Numbered from the stretch's first letter, positions 8,861 through 20,890 are shown. The stretch: 64,000 bases of DNA from Thermogemmata fonticola (GCF_013694095.1 NZ_JACEFB010000004.1:223638-287637), one strand, 5' to 3'. Notes: generated by a model not told the origin, from the sequence alone. Numbers and translations are program-made.

Positions 8861-9697
8861 CTATTCGGCGAAGACCTTTTCGCTCAGGCCGGTGTTAAGG
8901 CGCAGGTCGGTGTAGCTGTACATTTCCAGCAAGTCGGAGTGCGGAGCGGAAGGCTGGGTCGAAGTGTAGGCTTCATAGCGGAGGGGGAGTTTGGTTTTTT
9001 TGTCCACGTAGAGGATGGCGCGGGCAGCCGAACGGAAGGCATGGGGCCGGCGCAGGAGAAGTTCATAGCGTGTCACGTCCTGCTGGGCATAGAGGTAGTC
9101 GGCGGTCAAAACTTCGATGGGGTTGCGTAGGCCGCGTTCGCGTTCTATCAGGGCATGGAGGCGTTGCAGCAGAGCGCCGATCGTCCATTGGGGCAGGGGA
9201 TAGCGGTGGGCGGCGAGGAACTTGGGGTCGTCGGTTTCCAGGAGGCGGAATCCCTTGAGGCCGTCTGGACCGGCGGGGCGGAGGCGGACTTTCCCAGGCC
9301 GGCTCTGCGCGGAATAGGCCAGCTCCAGACCGGCGACTGCTTGGGGCTGTGTGAAGCGGACGCGAACGCCCAGCGGTTGGACCCGAACCTGCATCAGGGC
9401 GACTTCTTCCGCCCCCAACACACCCTGGAGGCGTTCCTGGCGGGTAAAGGTGCAGGTATAGTCCCGCAGGCGGGCATGGGCCGCGGCGGCTTCCCGAAGC
9501 ATAGCAGACAACGCCTCGACCCCCTTGGCCCCCAGCACTCCTGCGGCCGCTGTGGGGGGAGAAGCCGCAGAGGGGGAAGTCGCAGCCGCTGGACTCGATG
9601 GTGAAGCCGCCTTCGGACTGCCCGCAGTTATCTGCGCCAGACTCCCGCCCCACCACCCTGCCGCCACTACACTCAGAATGGCGAATGCCCGCCGCAT
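8861..9697 (-). CDS. Secreted DUF1571 family protein
   Basis: About 278 residues from the ATG giving MRRAFAILSVVAAGWW, which has AGGAGAGGAAGCT just upstream; an in-frame ATG 34 codons earlier has no such support. A signal peptide ends near SLAQ and is followed by an Ala/Ser/Pro/Thr-rich linker (about residues 25-55). The folded part starts at EALSAMLREAAAAHARLRDY and includes YTCTFTRQERLQG and the late YVDKKTKLPLRYEAYT, as in planctomycete DUF1571 proteins, which resemble lipoprotein-carrier (LolA/LolB-like) folds. The function is unproven. It diverges from the metallo-hydrolase at 9844. Confidence 0.8.
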   Translation of the reverse strand: MRRAFAILSVVAAGWWGGSLAQITAGSPKAASPSSPAAATSPSAASPPTAAAGVLGAKGVEALSAMLREAAAAHARLRDYTCTFTRQERLQGVLGAEEVALMQVRVQPLGVRVRFTQPQAVAGLELAYSAQSRPGKVRLRPAGPDGLKGFRLLETDDPKFLAAHRYPLPQWTIGALLQRLHALIERERGLRNPIEVLTADYLYAQQDVTRYELLLRRPHAFRSAARAILYVDKKTKLPLRYEAYTSTQPSAPHSDLLEMYSYTDLRLNTGLSEKVFAE

Positions 9698-9843
9698 AGC
9701 TTCCTCTCCTGCCCATCCGGGTCCGAGGGTCCATAGAACCTGACAGTAGGGAGTACATAGCCGCGGGTGGTCCCGGCGCGAAGAGCAAGTTGAGTGCAAG
9801 TTGCCTGTCCATGTTTTTGAGTTGAAGCTCTGAGGTCCCGCCG

Positions 9844-10488
9844 ATGTCTGTCCAGATCGTCACTGTGGAGTCGGCACCGTTCGCTGAGAACAGCTATGTG
9901 CTCTGGGTGGAAGGCAGCAATGCGGCGCTGGTGGTCGATCCCGGCTTCGAACCGGATGTGATCCTCGATGTCCTCGCCGACCGCGAGTTGACCCTAGCGG
10001 CGATTCTGTGCACGCACGGTCATGTGGATCACATCGCCGGCAATGCAGCCCTGAAGCAGCGCTTCCCCTCGGCGCCCCTGATCATTGGCCGGGGAGATGC
10101 CCCCATGCTCACCGACCCGATGCTCAATCTCAGCGGCCTATTCGGCTTCGATATTGTCAGCCCGCCGGCGGACCGGACGGTGAGTGACGGGGAGCAGCTC
10201 AACCTCGCCGGCATGAGTTGGGACGTGCGAGAGATTCCCGGCCATTCTCCGGGGCATGTGGTGTACATCCTGCGGGAACCAAAGCCGTCTCTGGTGCTCG
10301 GCGGCGATGTGCTCTTCCGCGGAAGCATCGGGCGGACAGATTTCCCCGGCGGCGACTTTGCCACTCTGACGGCCGGCATTCGCCGGGTGCTCTGGCCTTT
10401 GCCCCCGGACACGGTGGTCTATCCCGGACATGGACCGGCCACGACCATCGGCCACGAACGGCGAACCAATCCCTTCCTCCAGGATTGA
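9844..10488 (+). CDS. MBL-fold metallo-hydrolase, glyoxalase II-like (YcbL type)
   Basis: 214 residues, a single metallo-beta-lactamase domain. It has the metal-binding motif THGHVDHIAG near residues 58-67, the distal ligands HSPGHV, GGDVLFRGSIGRTDFPGGD and the C-terminal YPGHGPATTIGHERRTNPFL. This pattern matches short type-II glyoxalases and YcbL-like thioester hydrolases, which lack the C-terminal substrate domain of classical GloB. The substrate is not determinable here. The stop codon lies inside the first copy of a 23-base direct repeat. Confidence 0.88.
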   Translation: MSVQIVTVESAPFAENSYVLWVEGSNAALVVDPGFEPDVILDVLADRELTLAAILCTHGHVDHIAGNAALKQRFPSAPLIIGRGDAPMLTDPMLNLSGLFGFDIVSPPADRTVSDGEQLNLAGMSWDVREIPGHSPGHVVYILREPKPSLVLGGDVLFRGSIGRTDFPGGDFATLTAGIRRVLWPLPPDTVVYPGHGPATTIGHERRTNPFLQD

Positions 10489-10527
10489 AGCGAGGCCAAA
10501 GCGGGGATTGCAGCGAGGCCGAAGCGG
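10484..10527. repeat. 23-base direct repeat at the 3' end of the MBL gene
   Basis: Two copies of ATTGNAGCGAGGCCNAAGCG start at 10484 and 10507. The stop codon of the metallo-hydrolase lies in copy one. Confidence 0.75.
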
Positions 10528-10610
10528 AGCGGGTCAGGGGCAGCGCCGCGTTTTCTTCCAGTCTTCCTGAAAAGATCGCCGCAGCGCCCAGGCCCCGTGC
10601 CACGTCCCTG

Positions 10611-13600
10611 TCAGCGGCGGGAAGGCAGGGGTTGCTGGAGGGTCCATTCCAGGGCGTTGAGCAAAAGGCGCTGGAAGTTTTCGTCCTGGAAGTCGTCAGG
10701 ATGGCCGAGGGAAGTGTAGAAGATGCGGCGGCCTTTGAGGGTCCGCACCCAGGCGACCGGTTCCGTCTGACCGCTGGGAATGGTGCCGGTCAGCAGCACC
10801 TGGACATCGGGAGCCAGGCGCGGATTTTTGTAGAGACTGCCCTGGGAACGGAAGGGGCGGACGCCCCGGAGTACCGGATGCTCGCTGGCGCCGGGAGCGG
10901 GACGTACTTCACAGACCACGCCGGCGCCGTAATGCCCCTGGTAATCCCCGCCGAAAATCTCCTTGTCCATCTCCAGCCAGTTCTGGAACCCGTGGCTGGC
11001 CGTGCGGATCCCCACGATCGGCTTGGACGAGCGGGCGAACTCCTGAATGATCTTGAGCGATTCTCCTTCCAGGCGCAGGCGGCGGGTGAAGAAGATGGCG
11101 GCATCGCACTCCTGGAGCTGTTCGATTCCCGGCAGGGAGGTGTCTTTTTCCGCTTGGGCCGAGAGGAGCACACATTCGAGAGCGTATCGCTCCTCCAACA
11201 ATTTGCGGAACTGGCGGAGGGAGGCGTCGGATTTGTACTCGAACGAGCCGGAGATGAGGGCCAGGCGCAAGGGGCGCCGCTTCGCCGGTTGGGTCGTGGA
11301 GGTCTGTTCCTTGGCGGGCGGGGCGGAAGGGGCCGACGGAGGAGCTTGGCTTTGCAGATAGGCGAACAAATCGGCAACTTCCTGATCGCTGAGAGAGTCG
11401 AGGAGGCGTTCCGGCATCAACGACACAGGCGAGGGGCGGATGTCAGCGATGTCGGCTTTGGGGACCGAGAAAGTCACCGGCTGATCGTTGACCACGGTGG
11501 TCAGGAGGACCGTCGAGCCTTGATCGGCGGCGATGCCAGAAAGGCGGCGTTCGTCGTGAGTGAGCACGGTTTGGACCAGGTATTCCGGGCGGATGTAGGC
11601 GGAGGGGTCCACGATGTGGGTCAAGAGGTAAAGGCGGTTGTGGCGGTCGGCGGTGGTCAGGTCCGGGCCGATTTTCCCGCCTTCGCCGTGGAGCTGGTGG
11701 CAGGCGGCACAGAGTTTGTGGAAGAGGGCTTTGCCGCGGGTGGCATCGGCGTGTTTTTCCCGGCTAAGGACGAGGTTGAGCCAGGCGATGCGGGCTTGTT
11801 TTTCGCCGCTGGTGGCCGGTGCGAGCTTGCCAAAGTGCTTCTCCACCAGGGCGGTCAAAGGCGGGTGATTGTGAGCGACGGCGGCGCGGGCGTGATCCAG
11901 GGTCAGGTGGGCTTTGGGGAAGCGGCCCGCCTCCCACTGCTGGAAGAGCGTCCAAGTCCAGGCCGGGCGGCTTAGGAGCAATTGCACGGCCCGACGCTGC
12001 CCCGCTGGCGAAAGGGACGCATATTGCTGCAAGACGAAATCTGCCAGCGCGGGGTCATCATACGCCTCCAGAGCGCCGAGCAAGGCGAGCCGGAGGGTGT
12101 CACTGCCGCTGGCTCGGAGCTGGGCCTGGAACAATTCCTTCGCCTGGGGGTCGCGGACTTGTTGCAGGACCTGGAGGGCGGTGAGGCGATCCTTTTCCGG
12201 AGCTTGGGGCTGAGCGACGATCCGCCGCAACTCGGCTAGGGCCGCGGGAACCTGCATGCGGGCTTGAACCACGCGCAATAGCGGATCCTCGGGATGCTCG
12301 CGCTGGCAGGCGTCGAGCAGGGAGCGCAGCGGTTCGGGAACGCCCGGCAGGCTGCGCCCTTCCAGTCCCTGGGCGAGACCGCGCAGCAGCAAAGAGGGCG
12401 GATACGTCTGGGCTAGGGCAGCGAGGAAGGGATACCCCCGCTCCTCGGCGCTGAGGCGGCGGGCCAGCTTGATGACCAGCTCTTCCGCCAGAGGCCGCGT
12501 TTCCGGGCGGGTGAGGGCGTCGGGGGCGATCCACTCCATAGCGGCGGTGGCCGGGGATTGGCCCGCGGCTGAGGTCGAGGTGGTGGCAAGCCAGCGGGTG
12601 ACCTGCTCTTCGATGGCCCACCAGAGGAGCAAGGGCAGATGGGTATCGCGGACCGAGCGGGGGTTGTTCTGCAAGCTGTGGAGCAGCGGGCGAGCCTCGG
12701 CTGGGGGCATCCGGCGCGCGGAGCAGGCCAACTGGGCCAAAACGACGGGGCTGCTGTCCTGCCCCAAGGCGCGGAGCTGCTGGGGGGAAAGTCGGCCAGC
12801 AGGCCAACGTTCCGGCATGTCTGCCGCCAGGCGGATCGTCCAGGCTCGTACCTGCTCGTGGGCATGAGCCAAGCCCAGTTGCAGCACAGCATCCGACCAG
12901 CCGCCGCTGGCATAGAGCCCCCAGAGGGCTTCCAGCGCGGGCCAGTCGCGCTCCTGCTCCAGCATCTGTCGCAAAGCGGCATAGGCGGCCGGATCGCGCC
13001 GCTCCGCCAGCAGTTGCCGGGCAGTGGTGCGGTACCACTTGTTCGGGTGTCGCAGCAGGGCCACCAGCTCCGCCAGGCTCTTGCGGGTCAGGTCCACCTG
13101 CGGATAGCGGGGACCGCCCTGGTATTCGATGCGGTAGATGCGCCCGCTGTCCTTGTGCCAGTTGTCGATGGGATCCAGGTGAGCGGCTCGCCGATCGTAC
13201 CAGTCCGCCACATAGACGCATCCATCCGGTCCCAGGCACAGGTCCAGAGGACGAAACCAGGGATCATCCGTTTCGAGCAGCTCGCCTCCGTGTTCCGCCC
13301 GGAAGGAAGCTCCCACCGCTTCCAGCTTGTGCCAATAAATGGCGTTGGATAGCAGATTGCAGGCGAGATACTGATGCCGCAGGGCTTCGGGATACAGGTC
13401 CGCGTCATAGAGAATCCCGCCGCAGGTGACATGGCCGCCCTTGAAGTTCTTGTAGGGCACGTGGTCGAAGTAGCCGAAGGTATAGGGGTTGTGCAACGGG
13501 CCGTGCTTGGCAAAACCTTTGATGTAATAGGCGCCGGGAAACTGATGGAGCATGGCGTAACCGCCCCAGTTCGTGCCAGCGATGAGCTGGCCGTGGCGGT

Positions 13601-14342
13601 CGAAGTCCAGGCCGTAGGTGTTGCCCCCCCCTTCGCTGAACAGCTCGAATTTTTTCGTCAGCGGGTGGAAGCGCCAGATGCCTTGCTGGAACTCGACGAT
13701 GGGATCGTTCGGATGATGGGGATTGCGGATGCGGCTAGTGCTAGTGCTGCCCGCAGCGCCGTAGAGCCAGCCATCCGGTCCCCACTTGAGGTGATTGGCC
13801 AGCGAGTGCGTGTCATCCATGCCGAAGCCTTCCAGCAGCACCTCCGGGTCCCCATCGGGAACGTCGTCCCCATCGCGGTCAGCGTAGAAGAGCAGATACG
13901 GCGGTTGGGCCACATAGACCCCGCCGTGTCCCAGGCAAAAACCGCTGGCAATGTTCAGCCCGGTCACAAAATCCTTCGCCTTGCGGAAGACCCCGTGCTC
14001 ATCGGGATCGTAGAGGATGGTGATCTTGTCCGCCCCTTTGGGACCCCGCGGCGGCGGCTCCGGCACCTTGTCCCAAATCGTGCGGAGATACTGATCCTGG
14101 CGCACCGGCTTGAGACCAGCATATTGGGGATATTGCAAGTATTGCAGCACCCAGAGTCGGCCGCGGGCGTCGAAACAGAGGCTGACTGGCTGGCGGATCA
14201 TCGGCTCGTGCGCGATACAGCGGACGGAGAACCCCGGCGGCAGTTTCATTCCTGCCACCGCCTGTTCCGGCGTGCGCTGCCCCCAAGCCAGCGCCGGTCC
14301 CATCCCCACAATCACAACGCTCCAGAGCAAACATCGCAGCAT
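10611..14342 (-). CDS. PVC-type propeller / HEAT / cytochrome c / ThuA fusion protein
   Basis: About 1243 residues from the ATG giving MLRCLLWSVVIVGMG, with GCGGAGGCGGGTC before it. A signal peptide precedes a PVC-type beta-propeller (KLPPGFSVRCIAHEP, YADRDGDDVPDGDPEVLLEG, GGNTYGLDFDRHGQ, CLGPDGCVYVADWYDRR; about residues 30-415). HEAT-like helices follow (about 425-850), then a cytochrome c domain with CAACHQLHGEGGKIGPDL (near 900) and the tail DQEVADLFAYLQSQ. After a Pro/Ala/Thr linker the last 220 residues form a ThuA-like domain (RLALISGSFEYKSD, DAAIFFTRRLRL, RTASHGFQNWLEM, VRTLKGRRIFYTSLGHPDDF). The first three parts form the usual planctomycete architecture; the ThuA tail is an addition. 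Periplasmic sugar or glycoside oxidation is an inference. Confidence 0.88.
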   Translation of the reverse strand: MLRCLLWSVVIVGMGPALAWGQRTPEQAVAGMKLPPGFSVRCIAHEPMIRQPVSLCFDARGRLWVLQYLQYPQYAGLKPVRQDQYLRTIWDKVPEPPPRGPKGADKITILYDPDEHGVFRKAKDFVTGLNIASGFCLGHGGVYVAQPPYLLFYADRDGDDVPDGDPEVLLEGFGMDDTHSLANHLKWGPDGWLYGAAGSTSTSRIRNPHHPNDPIVEFQQGIWRFHPLTKKFELFSEGGGNTYGLDFDRHGQLIAGTNWGGYAMLHQFPGAYYIKGFAKHGPLHNPYTFGYFDHVPYKNFKGGHVTCGGILYDADLYPEALRHQYLACNLLSNAIYWHKLEAVGASFRAEHGGELLETDDPWFRPLDLCLGPDGCVYVADWYDRRAAHLDPIDNWHKDSGRIYRIEYQGGPRYPQVDLTRKSLAELVALLRHPNKWYRTTARQLLAERRDPAAYAALRQMLEQERDWPALEALWGLYASGGWSDAVLQLGLAHAHEQVRAWTIRLAADMPERWPAGRLSPQQLRALGQDSSPVVLAQLACSARRMPPAEARPLLHSLQNNPRSVRDTHLPLLLWWAIEEQVTRWLATTSTSAAGQSPATAAMEWIAPDALTRPETRPLAEELVIKLARRLSAEERGYPFLAALAQTYPPSLLLRGLAQGLEGRSLPGVPEPLRSLLDACQREHPEDPLLRVVQARMQVPAALAELRRIVAQPQAPEKDRLTALQVLQQVRDPQAKELFQAQLRASGSDTLRLALLGALEAYDDPALADFVLQQYASLSPAGQRRAVQLLLSRPAWTWTLFQQWEAGRFPKAHLTLDHARAAVAHNHPPLTALVEKHFGKLAPATSGEKQARIAWLNLVLSREKHADATRGKALFHKLCAACHQLHGEGGKIGPDLTTADRHNRLYLLTHIVDPSAYIRPEYLVQTVLTHDERRLSGIAADQGSTVLLTTVVNDQPVTFSVPKADIADIRPSPVSLMPERLLDSLSDQEVADLFAYLQSQAPPSAPSAPPAKEQTSTTQPAKRRPLRLALISGSFEYKSDASLRQFRKLLEERYALECVLLSAQAEKDTSLPGIEQLQECDAAIFFTRRLRLEGESLKIIQEFARSSKPIVGIRTASHGFQNWLEMDKEIFGGDYQGHYGAGVVCEVRPAPGASEHPVLRGVRPFRSQGSLYKNPRLAPDVQVLLTGTIPSGQTEPVAWVRTLKGRRIFYTSLGHPDDFQDENFQRLLLNALEWTLQQPLPSRR

Positions 14343-14955
14343 GACCCGCCTCCGCAATGCCACTTCTTCTCCCACAGTTCCGGGGGATTACCGCGTGCAC
14401 TCCGAGTTTCACGGGTTCCCTTCATCTCCCTTGTCCGCTGCTCCCTTGTCCGCTGGAAGTCAGCCCGTGGACCTTCGGACATCGCAGGATCTTCGTGCCT
14501 GGCCCCAGACAGTTATGGGGATTCTGTCCGCGGGTTGAGCCGGAAGACCGTGAGCCGGAGACGACGCACTGCGGGGAGAAAGTTTTGACCTTCGGCTCGT
14601 GACTTTTGGCAAAAGAAGACGACACACCAAGCCATCAGGAGTGCGAATCCCGGAAGGACGCCTTCCAGGTTTTCCGGCCCATCTCCAGTGCCATCTACAT
14701 CCATCTACAGTTGCAAGATGGAGGATGAGGAGGGCAAAAGCAAGGGGTTTGTTACCGAAGGTCCAGGCGGGGACTGCTTCTCCAAGAGGGAGCCTGGACG
14801 AATGAGCGAGGCGGAAGGCGGCTACTCCGGAGGGGATTGGCGGCCAAGCGATCGGGAACCTAGCGGGAAGCGTCCAACGGCGGCAACGGCCAGGGGAATG
14901 ATCGCCAGGAGAAGGGGCGGCCTTTGCAGCGGCGGGTGGGCTTTCGTGCCAATGG
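14343..14955. other. 613-base intergenic region between PVC fusion gene and TolC-like gene
   Basis: No convincing gene was seen. It contains a perfect 15-base tandem duplication, CTCCCTTGTCCGCTG twice (14426-14455), and short open frames on both strands without good start signals. On the minus strand just after the TolC-like stop a frame encodes a hydrophobic stretch (PLLLAIIPLAVAAVG), which could be a small membrane peptide but has no supported start. Confidence 0.5.
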
Positions 14956-16137
14956 TCACTCCCGAACCAGCAGACCGAGGGCCTGGCGGAGCTGGAGATC
15001 GGCACGGTGCCAATCGGCGGCGGCTTGGAGCAGGGCGGCCTCCGCTTGGAGCAGTTCCAGGCGGGCGGCGAGCAACTCAGCAGTGACAGCTTGCCCGGCG
15101 GCTTGGCGTTTCTCCAGCTCAGCCAGTTGCTGGCGCCAGAACTCGACTTGGCTTTGCCGGGCGGCCGCGACGGTGCGCTGCCCCTGACGGGCGGCGATGG
15201 CGGCCCGGACTTCCGCGGTGACCTGCCGCTGCCGCGCTTGCAAGACCGCTTCCACGAGGGACCGTCCGCGCTGCTCCCACAGAGTCGGAGCCTTGCGCAG
15301 CTCCGCCAAGAGGGTCTGAAGGGGTGAAGGGGCCGGGCCAGTGCTGAGCAAGGGGTGAATCGCCTGAAGCAATCCCTCCGCTTGGGCCAGGGCGCGGCCG
15401 TCGACTTGCAACAGCAGGCGCAAGAGGTTGAGGTCGGGCCGGTAGGTGAGGGCCAAATCCACAGCGGCTTCCACCGCCACATCGCGGGGATCGACCTGGA
15501 GCTTCACGGTCGGCCACAGCGGCGGATCGGCGCCAGGCAGCCCCAGGCGTTCGGCCAGGGCGGCATTGAGGGCGATGCGCAAACTCTCCACCTGGGCCAG
15601 CCGCGAGCGGACCTCCAGCAATTGCCGCTGGACAGTCAATAAATCCTGGGCCGAGCGCACCCCTTGTTGCACCGCCTTTTCCAGACTGTGCGCCTGATCC
15701 TGGAGCAATTGCTCCGCTTGGCGCAAGCGGTCATACTGGCCTTCCGCCGCCGCTAAGCGGTAAAAGTCGCTCAGAGCTTCGGCCATGTGGCGGTTGCGCA
15801 GTTCATCGGCGGCATAAGCGCGGATGAGGTTCCAGATTTCGCCCTCGCCGTGTTTGAGGCGCCGCAGACGGGGCATGTCTGCCGGCACGGCCAAAACATC
15901 TGCCACAGGGGTCGCCTGGAAAGTTCGGCGGCGGCATTCCTCCGCCGTCAGATGGCGGTAGAGTGACGGCAGGGGGGAGGGCGGAATATCGGGACGAGGG
16001 ACCTCCACGGTGATGGTCTGCCGCGGTCCTTCGGGTAGGGGAGCCGCCTCGCTGGGGGCCGGAAGCCCAGGCCAGCCGCCGGCATGACATCCCGCTGCCG
16101 CTGCTAGACAAACCAATGCCAGGCATCGCTGAACCAT
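14956..16137 (-). CDS. TolC-family outer membrane efflux lipoprotein
   Basis: 393 residues. The N-terminus MVQRCLALVCLAAAAGCHAG has a lipobox (AAAGC), so the protein is probably lipid-anchored. From about residue 95 onward it is almost entirely long amphipathic helix rich in A, L, Q, E and R (LSDFYRLAAAEGQYDRLRQ, LLTVQRQLLEVRSRLAQVES), with the duplicated helical-hairpin layout of outer-membrane efflux factors, for instance a second AVDLALTYRPDLNLLRLLL unit. The AGGGGAGAAGGGG before the ATG supports the start. No membrane-fusion or inner-membrane pump gene is adjacent, so its partner is encoded elsewhere or it acts differently. Confidence 0.8.
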   Translation of the reverse strand: MVQRCLALVCLAAAAGCHAGGWPGLPAPSEAAPLPEGPRQTITVEVPRPDIPPSPLPSLYRHLTAEECRRRTFQATPVADVLAVPADMPRLRRLKHGEGEIWNLIRAYAADELRNRHMAEALSDFYRLAAAEGQYDRLRQAEQLLQDQAHSLEKAVQQGVRSAQDLLTVQRQLLEVRSRLAQVESLRIALNAALAERLGLPGADPPLWPTVKLQVDPRDVAVEAAVDLALTYRPDLNLLRLLLQVDGRALAQAEGLLQAIHPLLSTGPAPSPLQTLLAELRKAPTLWEQRGRSLVEAVLQARQRQVTAEVRAAIAARQGQRTVAAARQSQVEFWRQQLAELEKRQAAGQAVTAELLAARLELLQAEAALLQAAADWHRADLQLRQALGLLVRE

Positions 16138-16279
16138 CCCCTTCTCCCCTGGGCAGGGTGCCCCCTGTCCTTATCGGCACTGCCGCGGCGTGCAGTGCAG
16201 CAAACATCCCCTTTCTGCTTGTCAAGGTCAGGCCAGGACGGGTAAACTACCTCCAGGAACCCTGGGGAGGCGATGAGCC

Positions 16280-18574
16280 ATGCGGAGGAGTAGTCACCAG
16301 TCACGGCAGGGGGGCGTCCGCTGGGGCATGCCGGCGGCATTAGCGCTGGTGGGGTTAGCCGCGGCGGCTCTGGCGCAATCCAGTTATCAGGACCCGCCGC
16401 TGACCCCCCAAGATCGCACCCACTGGGCCTTCCTTCCTCCGAAAAAATCCAGCCCCCCTCTCGTGACCAACAAGGCTTACTCCCCCCGCAACGCGGTGGA
16501 TGCTTTCATCTACGCCCGCTTGCAGCAAGCCGGGCTGGCTCCCTCGCCGGAAGCAGACAAACGCACGTTGATCCGCCGCCTCCATTTCGACCTGATCGGC
16601 CTGCCTCCCACGCCGGAGGAAGTGGACGCCTTCCTCCAGGACCCTGCTCCCGATGCCTACGAGAAACTGGTGGACCGCCTGCTCGCTTCCCCCCACTTCG
16701 GCGAACGCCAAGCCCAACACTGGCTCGATGTCGTCCGCTTTGCCGAAACCAATGGCTACGAACTGGACGGCGAACGCCCACACGCCTGGCGCTACCGGGA
16801 CTACGTCATCCGCTCCTTCAACGCGGATAAGCCCTATGACCGCTTCCTGACCGAGCAACTGGCGGGGGATGAGCTGGCAGCCGGGCAGGACCCCCGCCAA
16901 GCCGCCGAGCTGTGGATTGCCACCGGCATGCACCGCTGCGGCCCCGTCCACATCGTCAGCGGCAATCTCGATCAAGAGATGCTCCGCCAGGAACGCCTGA
17001 CCGAAATGGTCAAAGGAGTGGGCACCGCTTTCCTGGCCCTGACGGTGGATTGCGCCCGCTGCCATGACCACAAATTCGATCCCTTCTCCATGGGGGACTA
17101 TTACCGCCTGCAAGCCTTCTTCTCCGCCGCCCGCTATGCAGAGATCGACATTGCTACGGAGGAGGAGAAGGCCGCGTACAAAAAGCAAGCCGCTCCATTG
17201 CAAGCGGAAATGGCGGAGTTGCGCAAACAGGTGGCGGCCATCGAGGCCCCCTATCGGGCGGCTCTGGTTCAGGCCAAGCGGGCCAAGCTGGAGCCGCGCT
17301 ACCGCCAGGCTTTGGACACGCCCGCTGATCAGCGCACCGCGGAACAGAAAAAACTGGCCCAGGAGGCGGCCACCCTGCTCAAGGTCAGTTGGGATGAAAT
17401 CGTGGCGGCCTTGTCTCCCGCGGACCGCGAACGCCGAGCGGAGTTGAAAGAGCGCCTCCATGCCTTGCAAGCCCGCCTTCCCCCTCCGCCCGCCCAGGCC
17501 TGGGCCATCCGCAATGAGGAACCGATCCCGACCTTCATCCTCAAGCGGGGCGAACCCCATCGCAAACTGGTCAGTGTGGTGCCCGCTTTCCCGCGGGTTC
17601 TGACGACCGCCGCCGCCACTCCTCAGTCCCGCCTGGACCTGGCCCGCTGGCTGACCCGCCCGGATCATCCCCTGACGGCACGCGTGATAGTCAACCGCCT
17701 CTGGCAGCACTACTTTGGCCGCGGCCTCGTACCCACCGCCGATGACTTCGGCCTGCGCGGCCAACCCCCGACTCATCCCGAATTGCTCGACTATCTCGCC
17801 CTGGAGTTGGTCGAGCACCGCTGGTCCCTCAAACACATCCACCGCCTGATCGTCACTTCCGCGACCTACCGGCAGTCATCCCTGACCACTCACGGACAGC
17901 AGCGCGACCCGGAAAATCGGCTCCTGTGGCGCATGAACCGTCAGCGGCTTGATGCTGAGGCGCTCCGCGACGCCATTCTGACCGCCGCCGGCACACTCAA
18001 CCGCCAGGTCGGCGGACCCTCGGTGCGCGTGCCTCTGGAGCCGGAAGTGTACGCCCTCATCTTCACCGAAGGGGAACCGGATGGCCTCTGGCCCGTCACG
18101 CCGGACCCCGCGCAGCACACCCGCCGTTCCATTTACCTGTTCCGCAAGCGCAACGTCCGCCTGCCACTGCTGGAGGTTTTCGACCAACCGGATACTCTCA
18201 ACCCCTGTTGCGTCCGGCCGGTGAGCACCTTCGCGCCGCAAGCCTTGATCCTCATGAATTCCCCCTTCGTGCGGGAGCAGGGCCTGGCTCTGGCTGCCCT
18301 CCTCTTCCGCCAATGCCCCGCTGACGCTGGAAAGCGCCTCGAACAGTTGTTCCGCCGCTGTTACGGACGCGCTCCCACGCCCGCCGAACGCCAAATGGCG
18401 GAAGAGTTCCTCCGCGAGCAGCAGGAGACGCTCCGCGACCGCCTCCGTGCCCGTCAGCCTTTGGGCATCGACCCGCGCGCATTTCCGCCAGAGACCGACC
18501 TGGCCCAAGCGCGAGCCTGGGCGGACCTGGCGGTCGTCCTCTTCAACACGCACGAGTTTGTGTACAAACCGTGA
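16280..18574 (+). CDS. DUF1549/DUF1553 domain protein with CxxCH motif
   Basis: 764 residues with a signal peptide (ALALVGLAAAALAQSS). The DUF1549 part includes NAVDAFIYARLQQAGLAPSP, TLIRRLHFDLIGLPPTPEEV, VRFAETNGYELDGERPHAWR and the haem-type motif CARCHDHKFDPFS near residue 258. A central coiled region (about 290-400) separates it from DUF1553, with ARVIVNRLWQHYFGRGLV, DALRDAILTAAGTLNR and CVRPVSTFAPQALILMNSP. These paired domains are greatly expanded in Planctomycetes, often beside DUF1501 proteins, but no DUF1501 gene is adjacent. Function is unknown; a periplasmic cytochrome-like role is inferred. Confidence 0.9.
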   Translation: MRRSSHQSRQGGVRWGMPAALALVGLAAAALAQSSYQDPPLTPQDRTHWAFLPPKKSSPPLVTNKAYSPRNAVDAFIYARLQQAGLAPSPEADKRTLIRRLHFDLIGLPPTPEEVDAFLQDPAPDAYEKLVDRLLASPHFGERQAQHWLDVVRFAETNGYELDGERPHAWRYRDYVIRSFNADKPYDRFLTEQLAGDELAAGQDPRQAAELWIATGMHRCGPVHIVSGNLDQEMLRQERLTEMVKGVGTAFLALTVDCARCHDHKFDPFSMGDYYRLQAFFSAARYAEIDIATEEEKAAYKKQAAPLQAEMAELRKQVAAIEAPYRAALVQAKRAKLEPRYRQALDTPADQRTAEQKKLAQEAATLLKVSWDEIVAALSPADRERRAELKERLHALQARLPPPPAQAWAIRNEEPIPTFILKRGEPHRKLVSVVPAFPRVLTTAAATPQSRLDLARWLTRPDHPLTARVIVNRLWQHYFGRGLVPTADDFGLRGQPPTHPELLDYLALELVEHRWSLKHIHRLIVTSATYRQSSLTTHGQQRDPENRLLWRMNRQRLDAEALRDAILTAAGTLNRQVGGPSVRVPLEPEVYALIFTEGEPDGLWPVTPDPAQHTRRSIYLFRKRNVRLPLLEVFDQPDTLNPCCVRPVSTFAPQALILMNSPFVREQGLALAALLFRQCPADAGKRLEQLFRRCYGRAPTPAERQMAEEFLREQQETLRDRLRARQPLGIDPRAFPPETDLAQARAWADLAVVLFNTHEFVYKP

Positions 18575-18825
18575 GGCCCTGTCCTTCCCCTGGGCAGGTG
18601 GAAATCCGCCGGTCTTCCAGGTGAGGGGCGCGCCTTTGGGATCGAGTCGGCGAGGCCCTTTCCTCCGTGCAAGCGGTCAGTCCTTTGGACCAGGTCCGCG
18701 AGACCTGACGCACCTCGCCAGGGGTTCCCCTTGCACTCCGGCGGCCTGCGGCGGTAGAGTGGAGAAGATGCTTCCCGAACCGCTCCGGAAGCTCAGGTCC
18801 CGGCACCCCGGAAAGGAATCCGATC

Positions 18826-20890
<2,065 letters not shown>

